A stretch of 64,000 bases of DNA from Salinimicrobium xinjiangense DSM 19287 (GCF_000423585.1 NZ_KE384054.1:1-64000); one strand, 5' to 3'; positions 16,366 to 27,624 are shown, counted from the first letter of the stretch. Notes: generated from the letters alone by a model not told the origin. Program-made: numbers and translations.

Positions 16366-18288
16366 CTATTTATAACTTCTTACCGTTGGTGTTACCGTTT
16401 CAAAAACCAACGGCTCTTTATTTAAAATCGGGGAAGAGGGATTTCCTGTCCATTCCCATGCTGCCGAGTAGCAGAAATTCTCGTCATCTCTTTTGGCTTC
16501 GCCCTCTTCGGTCTGATATTCTGCTCTAAAATGTGCTCCACAAGATTCTTCTCTGTGAAGGGCATCGATGCACATAAGTTCTGCCAGTTCCATATAGTCA
16601 GAGACCCGTCCTGCTTTTTCGAGTTCGCTGTTGACTTCCCCGGCAGTTCCCGGAACCAACAGATTAAACTTATACTCTTCCCTTAGTTTCCTGATATTCC
16701 CAACAGCTTTTTCTAATCCCTCTTTTGATCGTAGAAGTCCGCATTTGTCATACAGTTCTCTTCCCAGCTCTTTATGGAATTCTTCGGCAGTTTTTTGGCC
16801 TTTGGCTTTCAGAAAGTTCTGCATTTGAGTTCTTACCTGTTTCTCACTTTCTTCAAATGCCGGGTGATTGATATCTGTGTTTTCAATCCTGATCTGATCT
16901 GCAAGGTAATTCTGAAGGGTATACGGAAGTATAAAATAACCATCCACACAGGCTTGCAGCAGGGAATTTGCCCCTAATCTGTTCGCGCCGTGATCTGAAA
17001 AATTAGCTTCACCAATGGCAAAAAGTCCGGGGATCGAGGTCATTAATTCGTAATCCACCCACAAACCACCCATGGAAAAGTGAGCTGCGGGGGAGATCTT
17101 CATTGGCTCTTTATAGGCATCTATCCCCGTAATCTTTTTATACATGGTAAACAAATTCCCGTATCGCTCTGCAATGACTTCCTGCCCATACTCCTTTATA
17201 GCCCTGGAAAAGTCAAGATAAACCGCATTTTTGAGAGGTCCCACTCCTTTTCCCTGGTCTATTTGCTCTTTAGCTGCTCTTGAGGAGATATCCCGCGGCG
17301 CAAGATTTCCAAAAGAAGGATACTTTCTCTCGAGATAGTAATCCCTGTCTTCTTCGGGAATATCAACCGGAAGCCGGGTCTCATTTTTATCTTTCGGTAC
17401 CCAGATGCGACCGTCATTTCTCAGGGATTCGCTCATCAAAGTCAGTTTTGACTGATGTTCCCCACTTTGCGGCAGACTTGTAGGGTGAATTTGTGTCCAG
17501 CTGGGATTTGCCATATAGGCTCCTTTCTTATGCGCCCGCCATATTGCTGAAGCATTACAGCCCATGGCCAAAGTGGAGAGATAATAGATCTTTCCGAAGC
17601 CACCGGTTGCCAGGACCACAGAATGGGCTCCATGTCGTTCCACCTCACCCGTGTCAAGATTTCTTGCTATAATTCCGCGGGCTCTTCCTTCGATAAGCAC
17701 TACATCCAGCATTTCATGTCGGGCGTATAATTTAACCTTACCGGCATGCTGCTGTCTCAGCAGGGCCTGATAAGAGCCTAAAAGTAATTGCTGTCCTGTT
17801 TGACCTCTTGCATAGAAGGTACGGGAGACCTGCACTCCCCCAAAGGACCGGTTTCTAAGATAACCGCCATATTCGCGGCCAAAGGGCACTCCCTGAGCTA
17901 CTGCCTGATCGATCAAATTTGCAGAGCATTCGGCAAGACGATAGGTGTTTGCCTCCCGGGAACGAAAATCGCCTCCTTTCAGCGTGTCGTAGAACATGCG
18001 GTAAATACTATCCCCGTCATTTTTATAATTTTTGGCTGCATTCACTCCTCCCTGCGCGGCAACAGAGTGTGCTCTTCTTGGAGAATCCTGAAAGCAGAAA
18101 CTTTTTACATTGTAGCCCATTTCAGCCAGGGATGCGGCTGCAGAAGCTCCTGCCAGTCCGGTTCCTACTACGATCACCTCCAGCCTTTTCCGGTTATTGG
18201 GGCTTACGAGTCTGGCCTTGGCTTTATAGTTACTCCATTTTTCGGCTAAAGGGCCTTCGGGAATAGATGCTTTTATTGTTTTAGTCAT
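16366..18288 (-). CDS. sdhA: succinate dehydrogenase/fumarate reductase flavoprotein subunit
   Basis: A 640-residue flavoprotein. The FAD-binding Rossmann motif is [17 protein letters not shown] (residues 42-58), the covalent FAD attachment His is H74 (AHSVAAQGG), and the active-site region with RLGANSL lies in the second half. It catalyses succinate to fumarate or the reverse at the inner face of the membrane. Its start overlaps the sdhC stop by 4 nt, indicating translational coupling. Length matches the B-type enzymes. Confidence 0.95.
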   Translation of the reverse strand: MTKTIKASIPEGPLAEKWSNYKAKARLVSPNNRKRLEVIVVGTGLAGASAAASLAEMGYNVKSFCFQDSPRRAHSVAAQGGVNAAKNYKNDGDSIYRMFYDTLKGGDFRSREANTYRLAECSANLIDQAVAQGVPFGREYGGYLRNRSFGGVQVSRTFYARGQTGQQLLLGSYQALLRQQHAGKVKLYARHEMLDVVLIEGRARGIIARNLDTGEVERHGAHSVVLATGGFGKIYYLSTLAMGCNASAIWRAHKKGAYMANPSWTQIHPTSLPQSGEHQSKLTLMSESLRNDGRIWVPKDKNETRLPVDIPEEDRDYYLERKYPSFGNLAPRDISSRAAKEQIDQGKGVGPLKNAVYLDFSRAIKEYGQEVIAERYGNLFTMYKKITGIDAYKEPMKISPAAHFSMGGLWVDYELMTSIPGLFAIGEANFSDHGANRLGANSLLQACVDGYFILPYTLQNYLADQIRIENTDINHPAFEESEKQVRTQMQNFLKAKGQKTAEEFHKELGRELYDKCGLLRSKEGLEKAVGNIRKLREEYKFNLLVPGTAGEVNSELEKAGRVSDYMELAELMCIDALHREESCGAHFRAEYQTEEGEAKRDDENFCYSAAWEWTGNPSSPILNKEPLVFETVTPTVRSYK

Positions 18289-18956
18289 AACTGTAAATTA
18301 AAATAGAGATAGAGGGGAATGACGATATAACCGACGGTGATAGCCACGGCGAAAACAACACCTAAAACCTGAACCATGCTGTTATACATGGGGTGGTAGA
18401 GGCCAATTGTCCTGTGAGCACTAAAGACGCCGTGGAGGAGGTGGTAACCAAGAGCCAGAATTGCAATGATATAAAGAATAACATACCACAGCTCTTCAAA
18501 AGCGACTACTACCAAAGTGTATAAATCTTTGTTACCGTTAGCGTCCAAGGGAAGTTCTCCAAATTTATAATGGTACCAGAAATCTTTAAAATGTATGACA
18601 AGAAATACAAAAATGATGATCCCCAGCGCCATCATGTTTCGGGAATACCAGGTACTTGCCCTGCCGCGACGATCATATGAATAGGAAATACCATTAGCCT
18701 TTTTTCGCTTATAGGAAAGGTAGATCGCATCAAGAGTGTGCAGAATTATGCACAGGTAAAGCACGTATGCCACCAGTTTTACCAGAATATTTCCGCCCAG
18801 TAACCTGCTGTAGGAGTTATACTGTAACTGGGCTTCCTCTGCAGGCAACAGCAATTGTAAATTCCCCAGCAGATGAATGATCAGGAAGAAGGATAAAAAC
18901 AAACCCGTTATTGCCATCAGGTTTTTCCGGGTAATGGAATTTTTAAGAAAAATCAT
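18285..18956 (-). CDS. sdhC: succinate dehydrogenase cytochrome b subunit
   Basis: A 223-residue membrane protein with five hydrophobic helices and several His residues inside or at helix ends (for example [31 protein letters not shown]). This is the single-subunit, di-heme type of membrane anchor, which exchanges electrons with menaquinone. It opens the sdhC-A-B operon. The gap upstream to the CoA-transferase gene is only 77 nt, so read-through from that operon is possible. Confidence 0.92.
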   Translation of the reverse strand: MIFLKNSITRKNLMAITGLFLSFFLIIHLLGNLQLLLPAEEAQLQYNSYSRLLGGNILVKLVAYVLYLCIILHTLDAIYLSYKRKKANGISYSYDRRGRASTWYSRNMMALGIIIFVFLVIHFKDFWYHYKFGELPLDANGNKDLYTLVVVAFEELWYVILYIIAILALGYHLLHGVFSAHRTIGLYHPMYNSMVQVLGVVFAVAITVGYIVIPLYLYFNLQL

Positions 18957-19033
18957 AGTTCAATAATTGCTTTCAGAAACCGGATTTTCGGGAAGTATAT
19001 ACCATCCGGCTTCTGATCGTTTAAAAATGTTTA

Positions 19034-20311
19034 TCAATAGGCCATCTCAAAATACGCCTTTTCAAGAGCTTCCCGATGTTCGGGATGTGCAATTGAGATC
19101 ATCGCTTTAGCACGTTGTTTTAAATTTTTTCCGTAGAGATTTACCACCCCGAATTCTGTAGCTACATAGTGCACGTGGGCCCTGGTAGTTGTAACCCCGG
19201 CGCCTTCTTTTAAAGTAGGCACTATCTTGGAAACTCCTTTATTAGTGACAGAAGGCATGGCGAAAATGGCTTTACCGCCTTCAGAAAGAGATGCACCGCG
19301 TATAAAGTCCATTTGGCCGCCTACCCCTGAAAAATGATATTTTCCGATGGTGTCTGCGCAAACCTGACCTGTGAGATCAATTTCAATGGCCGAGTTGATT
19401 GCGGTTACCTTCGGATTCTGACGAATGATCGCAGAATCATTCGTATACGCTGATTCTTTGAAATGCACCACCGGATTGTCGTCAATAAAGTCGTATAGAT
19501 CCTGACTTCCCGCTGCAAAGCAGGTCACTATCTTACCGGTTTTGATCTTCTTTTCCTCACCGGTAATGATCCCTTTTTCAATGAGAGGTAAAACCCCGTC
19601 TGAAAATAATTCGGTGTGAATGCCCAGGCGCTTGTGGTTCATCAATTTGGAAAGCACCACATTTGGAATTCCTCCTATTCCCATCTGCAAAGTGGCACCG
19701 TCTTCTACCAGGCCGGCTACATATTCCCCCACCCTTTGCTCTACTTCTGAAGGGGGAGTGATCCTGTGAATGTGAATGGGATGATCTACTTCAATAGCTG
19801 CATGAATCTGGCTCACGTGTATGATCCCATCTCCATGAGTGCGGGGCACCCGGGGATTAACCTGCGCGATCACCTTTTTGGCAGTCTGAACTGCAGGCAA
19901 AGTTATATCAACAGAAACTCCCAGGGAACAATACCCGTGTTCGTCTGGCGCAGAAACCTGTATGAATGCTACATCAAGAGGTAGGATGTTCCTTCTGAAG
20001 AGCAGGTGGATTTCGCTAAGGAATATTGGGATATAAGCTCCTATACTTGAATTGACCGCCTTCCTTACATTCCCTGCCACAAAGCAGCTATTGGTTTTAA
20101 ATGACTGATTGTATGGGAAATCGGTATAAGGGGCCGGACCTTCTGTATGAATATGAATAAATTCTACATCACTTAGTTCTTCATAACGCTCTGTCAAAGC
20201 GTTGATCAAGATATTTGGAGTCATTGCTGCACCCTGCAGAAAAACACGATCTCCCGATTTAACGTGAGAAACGGCTTCTACCGGTGATACTATGTTGAGG
20301 GTATTTCTCAT
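19034..20311 (-). CDS. acetyl-CoA hydrolase/CoA-transferase family protein
   Basis: A 425-residue protein of the 4-hydroxybutyrate/acetate/succinate CoA-transferase family. Visible family marks are MGIGGIPNVVL and HTELFSDGV, whose Glu is the probable catalytic residue that carries CoA, and FSGVGGQMDFIRGA in the C-terminal domain. It should move CoA between acyl groups such as succinyl, acetyl or propionyl. It lies 25 nt downstream of the methylmalonyl-CoA mutase genes and just upstream of sdhC, so a role as succinyl-CoA:acetate or propionate transferase is a good inference. Confidence 0.88.
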   Translation of the reverse strand: MRNTLNIVSPVEAVSHVKSGDRVFLQGAAMTPNILINALTERYEELSDVEFIHIHTEGPAPYTDFPYNQSFKTNSCFVAGNVRKAVNSSIGAYIPIFLSEIHLLFRRNILPLDVAFIQVSAPDEHGYCSLGVSVDITLPAVQTAKKVIAQVNPRVPRTHGDGIIHVSQIHAAIEVDHPIHIHRITPPSEVEQRVGEYVAGLVEDGATLQMGIGGIPNVVLSKLMNHKRLGIHTELFSDGVLPLIEKGIITGEEKKIKTGKIVTCFAAGSQDLYDFIDDNPVVHFKESAYTNDSAIIRQNPKVTAINSAIEIDLTGQVCADTIGKYHFSGVGGQMDFIRGASLSEGGKAIFAMPSVTNKGVSKIVPTLKEGAGVTTTRAHVHYVATEFGVVNLYGKNLKQRAKAMISIAHPEHREALEKAYFEMAY

Positions 20312-20336
20312 TATATATGAATTTTAGAAATTTCAA

Positions 20337-22481
20337 TTATGCATTTACGGGATCGTCGATCAAAATCTCCAGGAGTTTGATTGCTGTCTCACTGATCCTT
20401 GTTCCGGGGCCAAAAACTGCGGCTGCTCCGGCATCGAAAAGAAACTGGTAATCCTGGGATGGGATAACACCACCAACTATGACCATAATGTCTTCCCGGC
20501 CATGTTTCTTAAGCTCCCCGATAACCTGCGGTACGAGAGTTTTATGTCCTGCAGCCAGTGACGAAACCCCCAGAATATGCACATCGTTTTCAATGGCTTG
20601 TTTGGCAGCTTCTGCCGGAGTTTGAAATAAAGGTCCAATGTCCACGTCGAATCCTACATCGGCATAACCTGTGGAAACTACTTTAGCTCCGCGATCATGC
20701 CCGTCCTGTCCCATTTTGGCAACCATGATCCTTGGTCTTCTTCCTTCCAGTTCTGCAAAGCGGTTAGCCATTTCCCGTGCTTTCTTAAAGTAAGGATCCT
20801 CTTTTATTTCCTTTGAATAGACACCGCTAAAAGATTGGATTTTTGCTTTATACCTTCCGTAGACACTTTCCAGAGCATCACTTATTTCTCCCAAAGTTGC
20901 TCTTTCTTTGGCCGCCCCGACCGCAACTGCAAGTAAATTTCCTTCCCCGGTGCGCGCGGCTTCTGTGAGATTCCTGAGACTAAGATTCACTTTTTCTGCG
21001 TTTCTTTCGGCTCTCAATTTTTGGAGACGCTCTACCTGTTGTTTTCTTACCGTTTGGTTGTCTACTTCAAGAGTGATAATAGGATCTTCGGTTTGGCGCC
21101 TATACTTATTCACACCTACAATGATATCCTGGTCGCTGTCTATTCGTGCCTGCTTGATTGCTGCGGCCTCTTCGATCCTCATTTTAGGAATTCCGGCTTC
21201 TATGGCTTTGGTCATTCCGCCGAGCTCTTCAACTTCCTGAATAAGCTCCCATGCTTTTTCCGCAATCTCTTTGGTAAGGCTTTCCACATAATAACTTCCG
21301 GCCCATGGATCAACCGTACGGGTGATCTGGGTTTCCTGCTGAAGATGTAATTGCGTGTTTCTCGCGATCCTTGCAGAGAAATCTGTAGGCAAGGCGATTG
21401 CTTCGTCAAGGGCGTTGGTATGCAAGCTCTGTGTACCTCCAAATGCTGCTGCTGCTGCCTCAATGCTGGTCCTGGCTACGTTGTTAAAAGGATCCTGCTC
21501 TGTAAGACTCCAGCCACTGGTTTGACTGTGGGTTCTTAGGGCCAGGGATTTTTCATTTTTAGGATTAAATTGTTTAACCAGTTTTGCCCAAAGCATTCTG
21601 GCCGCCCGCATTTTAGCGATCTCCTTAAAATGATCCATTCCAATGGCCCAGAAGAAGGACAGGCGTGGCGCAAAGCTGTCGATATCCATTCCGGCTTCCA
21701 ATCCTTTTCTAATGTATTCCAGTCCGTCTGCAAGAGTATATGCCAGCTCAATTTCACTGGTGGCTCCCGCTTCCTGCATATGATATCCCGAAATACTTAT
21801 ACTGTTGAAGCGCGGCATGTTCTTCGAGGTGTACTCGAAGATGTCCGAAATGATCTTCATGGAAGGAGTAGGGGGATAGATATATGTGTTTCGCACCATG
21901 AACTCCTTTAAAATGTCATTTTGTATTGTTCCTGAAAGTTGTTCAGGTTTGACACCCTGCTCTTCGGCAGCTACAATGTAAAAGGCAAGAATTGGCAGAA
22001 CCGCTCCATTCATGGTCATGGAAACCGACATCTCATTCAGCGGGATCTGGTCGAAAAGGATCTTCATGTCCTCCACCGAATCAATCGCTACCCCGGCTTT
22101 CCCTACATCCCCAACTACCCGTTCATGATCACTATCGTAGCCACGGTGAGTCGCAAGATCAAATGCTACGGAAAGTCCTTTCTGCCCTGCCGCCAGATTT
22201 CTGCGGTAAAAGGCATTGCTTTCCTCGGCTGTAGAGAAGCCGGCATACTGGCGAATTGTCCATGGTCTTATCACATACATGGTGCTGTACGGCCCCCTTA
22301 AAAAGGGAGGAATTCCTGCTGCAAAATCAAGGTGTTCAATTTCCTGCAGGTCATTTTTGGTATATACTTTCCCCGTCTCGCCCCCGGCATTAGGGGTGGC
22401 TGAAGAGACTTGCGGATCCTGAATAGGTATGCCGGCATCGGGTTCCAAAAGAGCTATATTTTCTAATGATTTTCTTGTCAT
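20337..22481 (-). CDS. mutB: methylmalonyl-CoA mutase large subunit
   Basis: A 714-residue protein with a substrate-binding TIM barrel and a C-terminal cobalamin-binding domain. The DxHxxG cobalamin motif is present as [11 protein letters not shown], followed by [12 protein letters not shown] and the [12 protein letters not shown] segment. It interconverts succinyl-CoA and (R)-methylmalonyl-CoA using adenosylcobalamin, in the cytoplasm. Its start is 5 nt after the stop of the small-subunit gene, and the family length is about 710-730 residues. Confidence 0.96.
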   Translation of the reverse strand: MTRKSLENIALLEPDAGIPIQDPQVSSATPNAGGETGKVYTKNDLQEIEHLDFAAGIPPFLRGPYSTMYVIRPWTIRQYAGFSTAEESNAFYRRNLAAGQKGLSVAFDLATHRGYDSDHERVVGDVGKAGVAIDSVEDMKILFDQIPLNEMSVSMTMNGAVLPILAFYIVAAEEQGVKPEQLSGTIQNDILKEFMVRNTYIYPPTPSMKIISDIFEYTSKNMPRFNSISISGYHMQEAGATSEIELAYTLADGLEYIRKGLEAGMDIDSFAPRLSFFWAIGMDHFKEIAKMRAARMLWAKLVKQFNPKNEKSLALRTHSQTSGWSLTEQDPFNNVARTSIEAAAAAFGGTQSLHTNALDEAIALPTDFSARIARNTQLHLQQETQITRTVDPWAGSYYVESLTKEIAEKAWELIQEVEELGGMTKAIEAGIPKMRIEEAAAIKQARIDSDQDIIVGVNKYRRQTEDPIITLEVDNQTVRKQQVERLQKLRAERNAEKVNLSLRNLTEAARTGEGNLLAVAVGAAKERATLGEISDALESVYGRYKAKIQSFSGVYSKEIKEDPYFKKAREMANRFAELEGRRPRIMVAKMGQDGHDRGAKVVSTGYADVGFDVDIGPLFQTPAEAAKQAIENDVHILGVSSLAAGHKTLVPQVIGELKKHGREDIMVIVGGVIPSQDYQFLFDAGAAAVFGPGTRISETAIKLLEILIDDPVNA

Positions 22482-22486
22482 GATTC

Positions 22487-23881
22487 TTAGCTTTGAGTTA
22501 TTGCTGCATTTTCCTTTTGAATTCTTTCCTGTTCCTGTTTTTCACTGATTCTTTTTTCCACTATTGGTTTGATAGTCGCATCGTTAGGAATGGAAACTTG
22601 AAATGGGTCCAATTCAAGGTTTTGAGACATCTCATCCTGAGAATTTGAAAATTTGTTCATTCCTACAAGGATCAGCTTTCCATTGTCAAAAAGCTCCTGC
22701 TCCTTATTTGCGCTCTGCTGAATATTTTGCTGAATTTTACCTTCCCGAAGCATATGAAGAAACCCTCCTTCTTTTTCAATTTCCCTGAATATAGCTAAGG
22801 CAGCAGTTGCAAATTCGCGGGTAAGGTTTTCGATGTAATATGCCCCGTCTGAAGCGTTCGCTACTTTATTGAAGTAAGCTTCGTGTTTCAATACCAGTAA
22901 TTGATTACGGGCAATACGTTCACCAAATTCATTGGGTTTGCGGAATACCATGTCATATGGCTGATTAGAGATCGCATTGGCTCCTCCCAGAACTGCACTC
23001 ATACTTTGGGAGGTAGTGCGCAACAGATTTACATTAAAATCATAAATGGTTTTATCTCTCCTGGTTGGCTGAGATAAAATATCGCAGCTCTCTGCAACTC
23101 CATATTCTCTGGCCAGCGTAGCGTACAGCCACCTCAAAGCTTTAAATTTGGCAATTTCAAAAAAGTAATTACCTCCGGTAGCAAGAATGAACTGCGGAAT
23201 AAATTGCTTCGGAATTTGACTTTTTTGAGACAGTATATTCAGGTACTCGTTTAAATGCGCCAGGCCATATCCCAGCTGTTGAGGAATTGTAGCTCCTGCA
23301 TTTTGATACAAAGAGACATCAACCGATACGACAGACTGAAAATTAGAGGTGATAGATATAGATTTTAGGGCCTTAATATCTTTTTTTGGGTCAAAAAACC
23401 AGCTACCTGTCCGGGCGAGATTTGCCAGGATGTCTACCTGCAGGTAAACCTCTGTCTTTTTACCGGAAATGTACTGGTCCAGGTTCTTTATGTAGTCCTG
23501 TGATAAGAACTGAAGCTGGATGTATATCCGGATCTTTTCAAGGTTGATACCATCAAAAAGAACTTCGGGAGAAATTTCTTCTGCTGAGATTACAAACCAC
23601 AGGCTTTCGGCTCCTTTGTCTATGGCATTTAGGGCTTTAAGATTTGTCTCTTTAGCATCTTCTGCAAAAATTCTTTCACAGATTTTCCAATGCTTAGGTG
23701 GTGGTAACTGGATGCTTCCCTTAATATCTTCAGAAGTGTAATAAGGTTTTACCCTGATACCATCAGGGCTTTCAAATATTAAATTCTCGTCATAATCGGC
23801 CCCTTTGAGGTCCTTGGTAATTTGTTGTTTCCACTCTTCTGCTGAAACCGGTGAAAACTCTTTGAATAATTGTGCCTTCAT
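22487..23881 (-). CDS. mutA: methylmalonyl-CoA mutase small subunit
   Basis: A 464-residue homologue of the mutase barrel domain (conserved pieces [41 protein letters not shown]). It has no DxHxxG motif and ends after the barrel, so the cobalamin domain found in longer MutA subunits is absent. It should pair with MutB as a structural, non-catalytic subunit. I chose the ATG at 23881 ([13 protein letters not shown]); an in-frame ATG at 23911 adds ten unlikely residues. It leads the operon mutA-mutB-CoA transferase and is preceded by a long gene-free stretch. Confidence 0.92.
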   Translation of the reverse strand: MKAQLFKEFSPVSAEEWKQQITKDLKGADYDENLIFESPDGIRVKPYYTSEDIKGSIQLPPPKHWKICERIFAEDAKETNLKALNAIDKGAESLWFVISAEEISPEVLFDGINLEKIRIYIQLQFLSQDYIKNLDQYISGKKTEVYLQVDILANLARTGSWFFDPKKDIKALKSISITSNFQSVVSVDVSLYQNAGATIPQQLGYGLAHLNEYLNILSQKSQIPKQFIPQFILATGGNYFFEIAKFKALRWLYATLAREYGVAESCDILSQPTRRDKTIYDFNVNLLRTTSQSMSAVLGGANAISNQPYDMVFRKPNEFGERIARNQLLVLKHEAYFNKVANASDGAYYIENLTREFATAALAIFREIEKEGGFLHMLREGKIQQNIQQSANKEQELFDNGKLILVGMNKFSNSQDEMSQNLELDPFQVSIPNDATIKPIVEKRISEKQEQERIQKENAAITQS

Positions 23882-24116
23882 TTTAAAAGTTTTAATGAAA
23901 GTGTGATGCATTGTTGCATAAATAGTTCTTGGATTTTTTTAAGATCCGCCTCTGGTAATTCTTTTGGTTGTTATACAAGTGTAGAGGAAAGGAACACCTA
24001 TCTAATATATTCGGATCTATGAAATCTATTTCGGGGACAGGAATTTTCAAAAAGAAGCTACGGCTGTAAAAATTTAAAGCCGATTTTAAATTGCGGGTAT
24101 TGAAAAACAAGAAGCC

Positions 24117-24124
24117 CAAACCTA
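24117..24124 (-). promoter_or_regulatory. candidate -7 box of the mutA operon
   Basis: The reverse strand reads TAGGTTTG, an exact TAnnTTTG match, about 236 nt upstream of the mutA ATG. If used, the mRNA has an untranslated leader of about 230 nt. No TTG partner was found. Confidence 0.35.
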
Positions 24125-24710
24125 TATATTAAGGTGCCGGGTTTTGTCCTATTTTTATAAAAGAAGCCGGTTGATTTTGGAAGATGAAAAGCAGAAGACC
24201 TTAATTTTGTCTTGCGATCTTTTTTTAGCTCTCGAACAACATATCAACGAAACAAAAATACTTCTTGTTTCCGCCTGCATTTCTTACAAAAAAAAGAAGC
24301 AGAAAACCCATTAGTAAATTTACTCAATTCTTTCCGGATCTCAGGCTTTTGGAAGGAGGAAATTCAGGAATTTTTAAGAAATGGTTTTCGTAGGATCCTC
24401 TGAGGGTTATTTTAATTCGGACCCTTTGGTAGGCCTTGCCATTACTACAACGATTGCGTTGAAATAAGTAAAATTCTGTGTCAATGACCGGGCTTGGAAG
24501 TTAAAGTTTCGTTATCTTTATAGAACAATTTTTGGTGTCGAAATGCTACACTTAATAAGACATATTTTGCACTGGTTTCGGTTGCGTTTTTCTTACGAAA
24601 ATTTGAGAATTTCGCTTCCTCCAATTTTCCCCTGGATGTCAATTTTAGATGTCCTTCCGTCTTTTCCTTTACAGGCAGAGATTTTTATGGATTTACCGGT
24701 AAAAATTAAG

Positions 24711-24734
24711 AATCGCGATAGGCGATTTTTTTTT
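24711..24734 (+). terminator. intrinsic terminator with no gene in front of it
   Basis: AATCGC (24711-24716) pairs with GCGATT (24722-24727) around a 5-nt loop, followed by a T run. It lies 39 nt before the epimerase start. No plus-strand gene precedes it for more than 15 kb, so it must end a leader or a small RNA. Confidence 0.65.
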
Positions 24735-24772
24735 GTTCTTAACTGAACTCAATTTTAAAAATTATATAACTC

Positions 24773-25183
24773 ATGGAACCAACACATATTGAACATATAG
24801 GTATTGCTGTTGAAAGTCTTGAACAGGCTATTCCTTTTTATGAAAAGACCTTTGGATTAAAATGCTACTCTGTTGAGGAGGTTAAGGACCAAAAAGTAAA
24901 AACGGCTTTCTTCAAGGTGGGTCAAACAAAGATTGAACTTCTGGAATCTACAGATCCCGAAGGCCCCATTGGTAAGTTCATCGAAAAGAAGGGGCAGGGG
25001 GTTCATCACATCGCCTTTGCTGTCAAAGACCTGCCTGTAAGGCTGGAGGAACTGGAGCAAAAAGAAGTGAAATTAATAGACAGAACTCCCAGAAAAGGAG
25101 CAGAAGGTTTGAATATAGCTTTTCTCCATCCCAAATCTACTTTTGGGGTGCTGACAGAACTCTGTGAAGAACCGGTTAAATAA
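24773..25183 (+). CDS. mce: methylmalonyl-CoA epimerase
   Basis: A 136-residue vicinal-oxygen-chelate protein. The expected metal ligands are present: H8 (IEHIGIAV), Q51, H79 (GVHHIAFAV) and E129 (GVLTELCE). It interconverts the (R) and (S) forms of methylmalonyl-CoA, linking the mutase to the carboxyltransferase. It opens a five-gene plus-strand operon, with the carboxyltransferase gene 10 nt downstream. A leader terminator stands just upstream. Confidence 0.95.
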   Translation: MEPTHIEHIGIAVESLEQAIPFYEKTFGLKCYSVEEVKDQKVKTAFFKVGQTKIELLESTDPEGPIGKFIEKKGQGVHHIAFAVKDLPVRLEELEQKEVKLIDRTPRKGAEGLNIAFLHPKSTFGVLTELCEEPVK

Positions 25184-25193
25184 TATTTTAAAT

Positions 25194-26753
25194 ATGACTA
25201 GTCAGGATAAAGTAAACGAATTGATCCAGAAACGGGAAATTGCCCGTTTGGGAGGTGGGCAAAAGCGTATCGATGCCCAACATGAAAAAGGAAAATTAAC
25301 GGCACGCGAACGTATCGATATCCTTCTGGATGATGGAAGTTTTGAAGAGTTTGACATGTTCGTTACTCACAGGTGTACCAACTTTGGGATGGAAAAGAAT
25401 AAATTTCTTGGAGACGGGGTTGTAACCGGTCACGGTACTATTGATGGAAGAGTAGTGTATGTGTTCTCCCAGGATTTCACGGTTTTTGGCGGCTCACTTT
25501 CTGAAACCTTTGCCCAGAAGATCTGTAAGGTCATGGATATGGCCATGAAAGCGGGTGCGCCGGTAATAGGGATTAACGACAGTGGAGGAGCCCGTATTCA
25601 GGAAGGAGTGACCTCCCTGGCAGGTTATGCAGAGATCTTTGAGCGTAATATTCTGGCCTCCGGGGTAATTCCGCAGATTTCTGCCATTTTTGGGCCCTGT
25701 GCAGGAGGAGCTGTATATTCACCGGCACTGACAGATTTTGTAATGATGACCGAAGAGAACAGTTATATGTTCGTGACCGGTCCAAAGGTCGTCAAAACAG
25801 TAACCGGAGAAGATATTTCTGTGGCCAATCTGGGTGGTGCAAACATTCACGCTTCAAAATCCGGAGTTTCCCATTTCAAGGTTTCCAGCGAAGAGAACGG
25901 ACTTTTACTCATAAGAAAGCTGCTTTCCTATCTTCCGCAGAACAACCTGGAAGAAGCACCGATCTTCACCTGTCACGATCCTATCGACAGACGGGACGAT
26001 TTTCTCAACACCATAATTCCTGATAATCCCAACCAGCCTTATGACATGCAGGAGGTGATCTACAGTATAGTAGATGAAGGAGAGTTTTTGGAGGTACACA
26101 GGAATTATGCAAAGAATATCATAGTTGGCTTTGGCAGGATGAATGGAGAATCTGTAGGCATAGTTGCAAACCAGCCTAATTTCCTTGCCGGAGTTCTCGA
26201 CAGTGATGCTTCCAGAAAAGCTGCGAGATTCGTGAGGTTCTGTGATGCCTTCAATATTCCTATCCTTACCATGGTTGATGTGCCCGGATTCCTTCCCGGC
26301 AGCGGACAGGAATATGCCGGAATTATCATTCATGGAGCAAAATTAATGTTTGCATATGGAGAGGCTACAGTACCAAAGATCACTATCACCCTTAGAAAAT
26401 CCTATGGTGGAGCACATGATGTGATGAGCTGTAAGCAACTTCGCGGAGATCTTAATTATGCCTGGCCTTCTGCCGAAATTGCCGTAATGGGTGCCTCCGG
26501 AGCTATTGAGGTGCTGGAAGGCAGAGCAATGAGTGAAATTGGAAATCCTGAAGAAAAAGCAAAATATAAAGCTGAAAAGGAACAGGAATACCAGCAGAAG
26601 TTTGCAAATCCTTATCAGGCTGCTGCATATGGTTATATAGATGACGTCATTGAACCCCGTAATACGCGTTTCAGGATCATTAGGGGACTTCAATCCCTGC
26701 AGACCAAGAAAGTTACCAATCCTCCCAAAAAACATAGTAATATCCCCCTATAA
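25194..26753 (+). CDS. mmdA: methylmalonyl-CoA decarboxylase carboxyltransferase subunit (MmdA/PccB type)
   Basis: A 519-residue acyl-CoA carboxyltransferase. It has the two crotonase-like halves and oxyanion loops, seen as [18 protein letters not shown] in the first half and a Gly/Ala-rich stretch ([11 protein letters not shown]) in the second. It moves the carboxyl group between methylmalonyl-CoA and biotin. The neighbours, a gamma-type subunit, a biotin carrier and a Na+-pump beta subunit with no biotin carboxylase, favour the sodium-pumping decarboxylase over propionyl-CoA carboxylase. I chose ATG 25194, since an earlier in-frame start overlaps mce. Confidence 0.93.
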   Translation: MTSQDKVNELIQKREIARLGGGQKRIDAQHEKGKLTARERIDILLDDGSFEEFDMFVTHRCTNFGMEKNKFLGDGVVTGHGTIDGRVVYVFSQDFTVFGGSLSETFAQKICKVMDMAMKAGAPVIGINDSGGARIQEGVTSLAGYAEIFERNILASGVIPQISAIFGPCAGGAVYSPALTDFVMMTEENSYMFVTGPKVVKTVTGEDISVANLGGANIHASKSGVSHFKVSSEENGLLLIRKLLSYLPQNNLEEAPIFTCHDPIDRRDDFLNTIIPDNPNQPYDMQEVIYSIVDEGEFLEVHRNYAKNIIVGFGRMNGESVGIVANQPNFLAGVLDSDASRKAARFVRFCDAFNIPILTMVDVPGFLPGSGQEYAGIIIHGAKLMFAYGEATVPKITITLRKSYGGAHDVMSCKQLRGDLNYAWPSAEIAVMGASGAIEVLEGRAMSEIGNPEEKAKYKAEKEQEYQQKFANPYQAAAYGYIDDVIEPRNTRFRIIRGLQSLQTKKVTNPPKKHSNIPL

Positions 26754-26762
26754 TATCTCATC

Positions 26763-27131
26763 ATGGAAGAAACAACAACTGTAGTGGAGTGGTCTCAGAT
26801 ATGGATCATCACAGGAGTAGGTTATACGGTGGTATTCCTTGCCCTTCTCATGCTTATGCTTCTTTTTAAGAGTATGCCCCAGGTCTTAAATCTCGGGTTG
26901 GGAAGAAAGATAAGAGAGGCAAGGGAAAAAGCCGCTGCCAGGAAAAATGGTGACCTTAAAGAAGAACGCTATATCTCCGGTGAGGTAAGCGCGGCAATAG
27001 GTTTGGCCTTAACTCTTTATTTCAAGGAACAACATGATGAAGAAAGTGGGATTATCACTATTAAAAGGGTGGCCCGGACTTACTCCCCCTGGAGCTCTAA
27101 AATTTATGGCGTAAACAATAACCCCCGGTAA
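26763..27131 (+). CDS. Na+-pump decarboxylase gamma/delta-type subunit (OadG family)
   Basis: A 122-residue protein with one hydrophobic helix (about residues 16-38) near the N-terminus and a charged, cytoplasmic C-terminal part. Size, topology and place between the carboxyltransferase and biotin-carrier genes fit the OadG/MmdD subunit that holds the soluble and membrane parts of the decarboxylase together. It starts 9 nt after mmdA. The sequence itself is little conserved, so the call rests on topology and context. Confidence 0.75.
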   Translation: MEETTTVVEWSQIWIITGVGYTVVFLALLMLMLLFKSMPQVLNLGLGRKIREAREKAAARKNGDLKEERYISGEVSAAIGLALTLYFKEQHDEESGIITIKRVARTYSPWSSKIYGVNNNPR

Positions 27132-27141
27132 TTATTTCAAA

Positions 27142-27570
27142 ATGAAAAAATTTGATTTTACAATAAACGGAAATAAATATTCCGTCGATATAAAGGAAAT
27201 TGAAGATGATATGGCAACCATTCATGTGAATGGGACCGAATATTCAGTGGAGGTACATCAGGAAAATAAAAAGCCTGTCAAGACACCCAAACTTGTACGG
27301 GAGAGTATTGTGCGGCAACCGGGTGAAGGCCGAATTGAAAAAAAACAGTCTGCCGGAGGTTTTCCGGTAGAGTCACCACTCCCCGGGAGTATCTTTAAGC
27401 TTAAGGTCAAGGTAGGCGATACGGTGGCAAAAGGTGATTCCCTGCTTATCCTGGAAGCCATGAAAATGGAAAACGAGGTACTGGCCGATCAGGGTGGGGT
27501 GATCAAGGAAATAAAAGTAAGAGAAGGAGATGCAGTTCTACAGAATGATCTTCTGTTGGTAATAGAGTAA
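27142..27570 (+). CDS. mmdC: biotin carrier subunit of methylmalonyl-CoA decarboxylase
   Basis: A 142-residue protein with a C-terminal biotinyl domain. The biotin-attachment motif AMKM lies at residues 106-109, with K108 the biotinylated Lys. The N-terminal half is a less conserved domain and a charged linker. It shuttles the carboxyl group from the carboxyltransferase to the membrane beta subunit. It sits 10 nt after the gamma-type subunit gene in the same operon. Confidence 0.92.
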   Translation: MKKFDFTINGNKYSVDIKEIEDDMATIHVNGTEYSVEVHQENKKPVKTPKLVRESIVRQPGEGRIEKKQSAGGFPVESPLPGSIFKLKVKVGDTVAKGDSLLILEAMKMENEVLADQGGVIKEIKVREGDAVLQNDLLLVIE

Positions 27571-27624
27571 GGTGTCATTCATTTGAACGATTACCGGCTC
27601 CCCAATTCCATAAAAATTAAGATT

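Larger units (their letters stand above)
23882..24772. other. gene-free region between the divergent mutA and epimerase genes
   Basis: About 890 bases without a convincing gene; the short open frames here lack family features and ribosome sites. On the minus side there is a -7-like box at 24117-24124 and a dyad around ATGCA-TTG-TTGCAT at 23906-23919. On the plus side there is a -7-like box near 24500 and an intrinsic terminator at 24711-24734. I looked for the conserved core of cobalamin riboswitches and did not recognise one. Confidence 0.6.

Noticed and set aside
18960-19030. CCGGAT/ATCCGG inverted repeat between the CoA transferase and sdhC
   Set aside because: The arms are 6 bp with a loop of about 20 nt and no T run, so a terminator call is not supported.
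23892-24119. Minus-strand 75-codon open frame upstream of mutA
   Set aside because: No recognisable domain; it ends just before the mutA start and covers the proposed leader. More likely untranslated RNA.
24543-24746. Plus-strand 67-codon open frame before the epimerase gene
   Set aside because: It runs through the intrinsic terminator, has no ribosome site or family feature, and its composition is unlike a protein.
26105-26333. Minus-strand frames inside mmdA
   Set aside because: Shadows of a strongly conserved gene.
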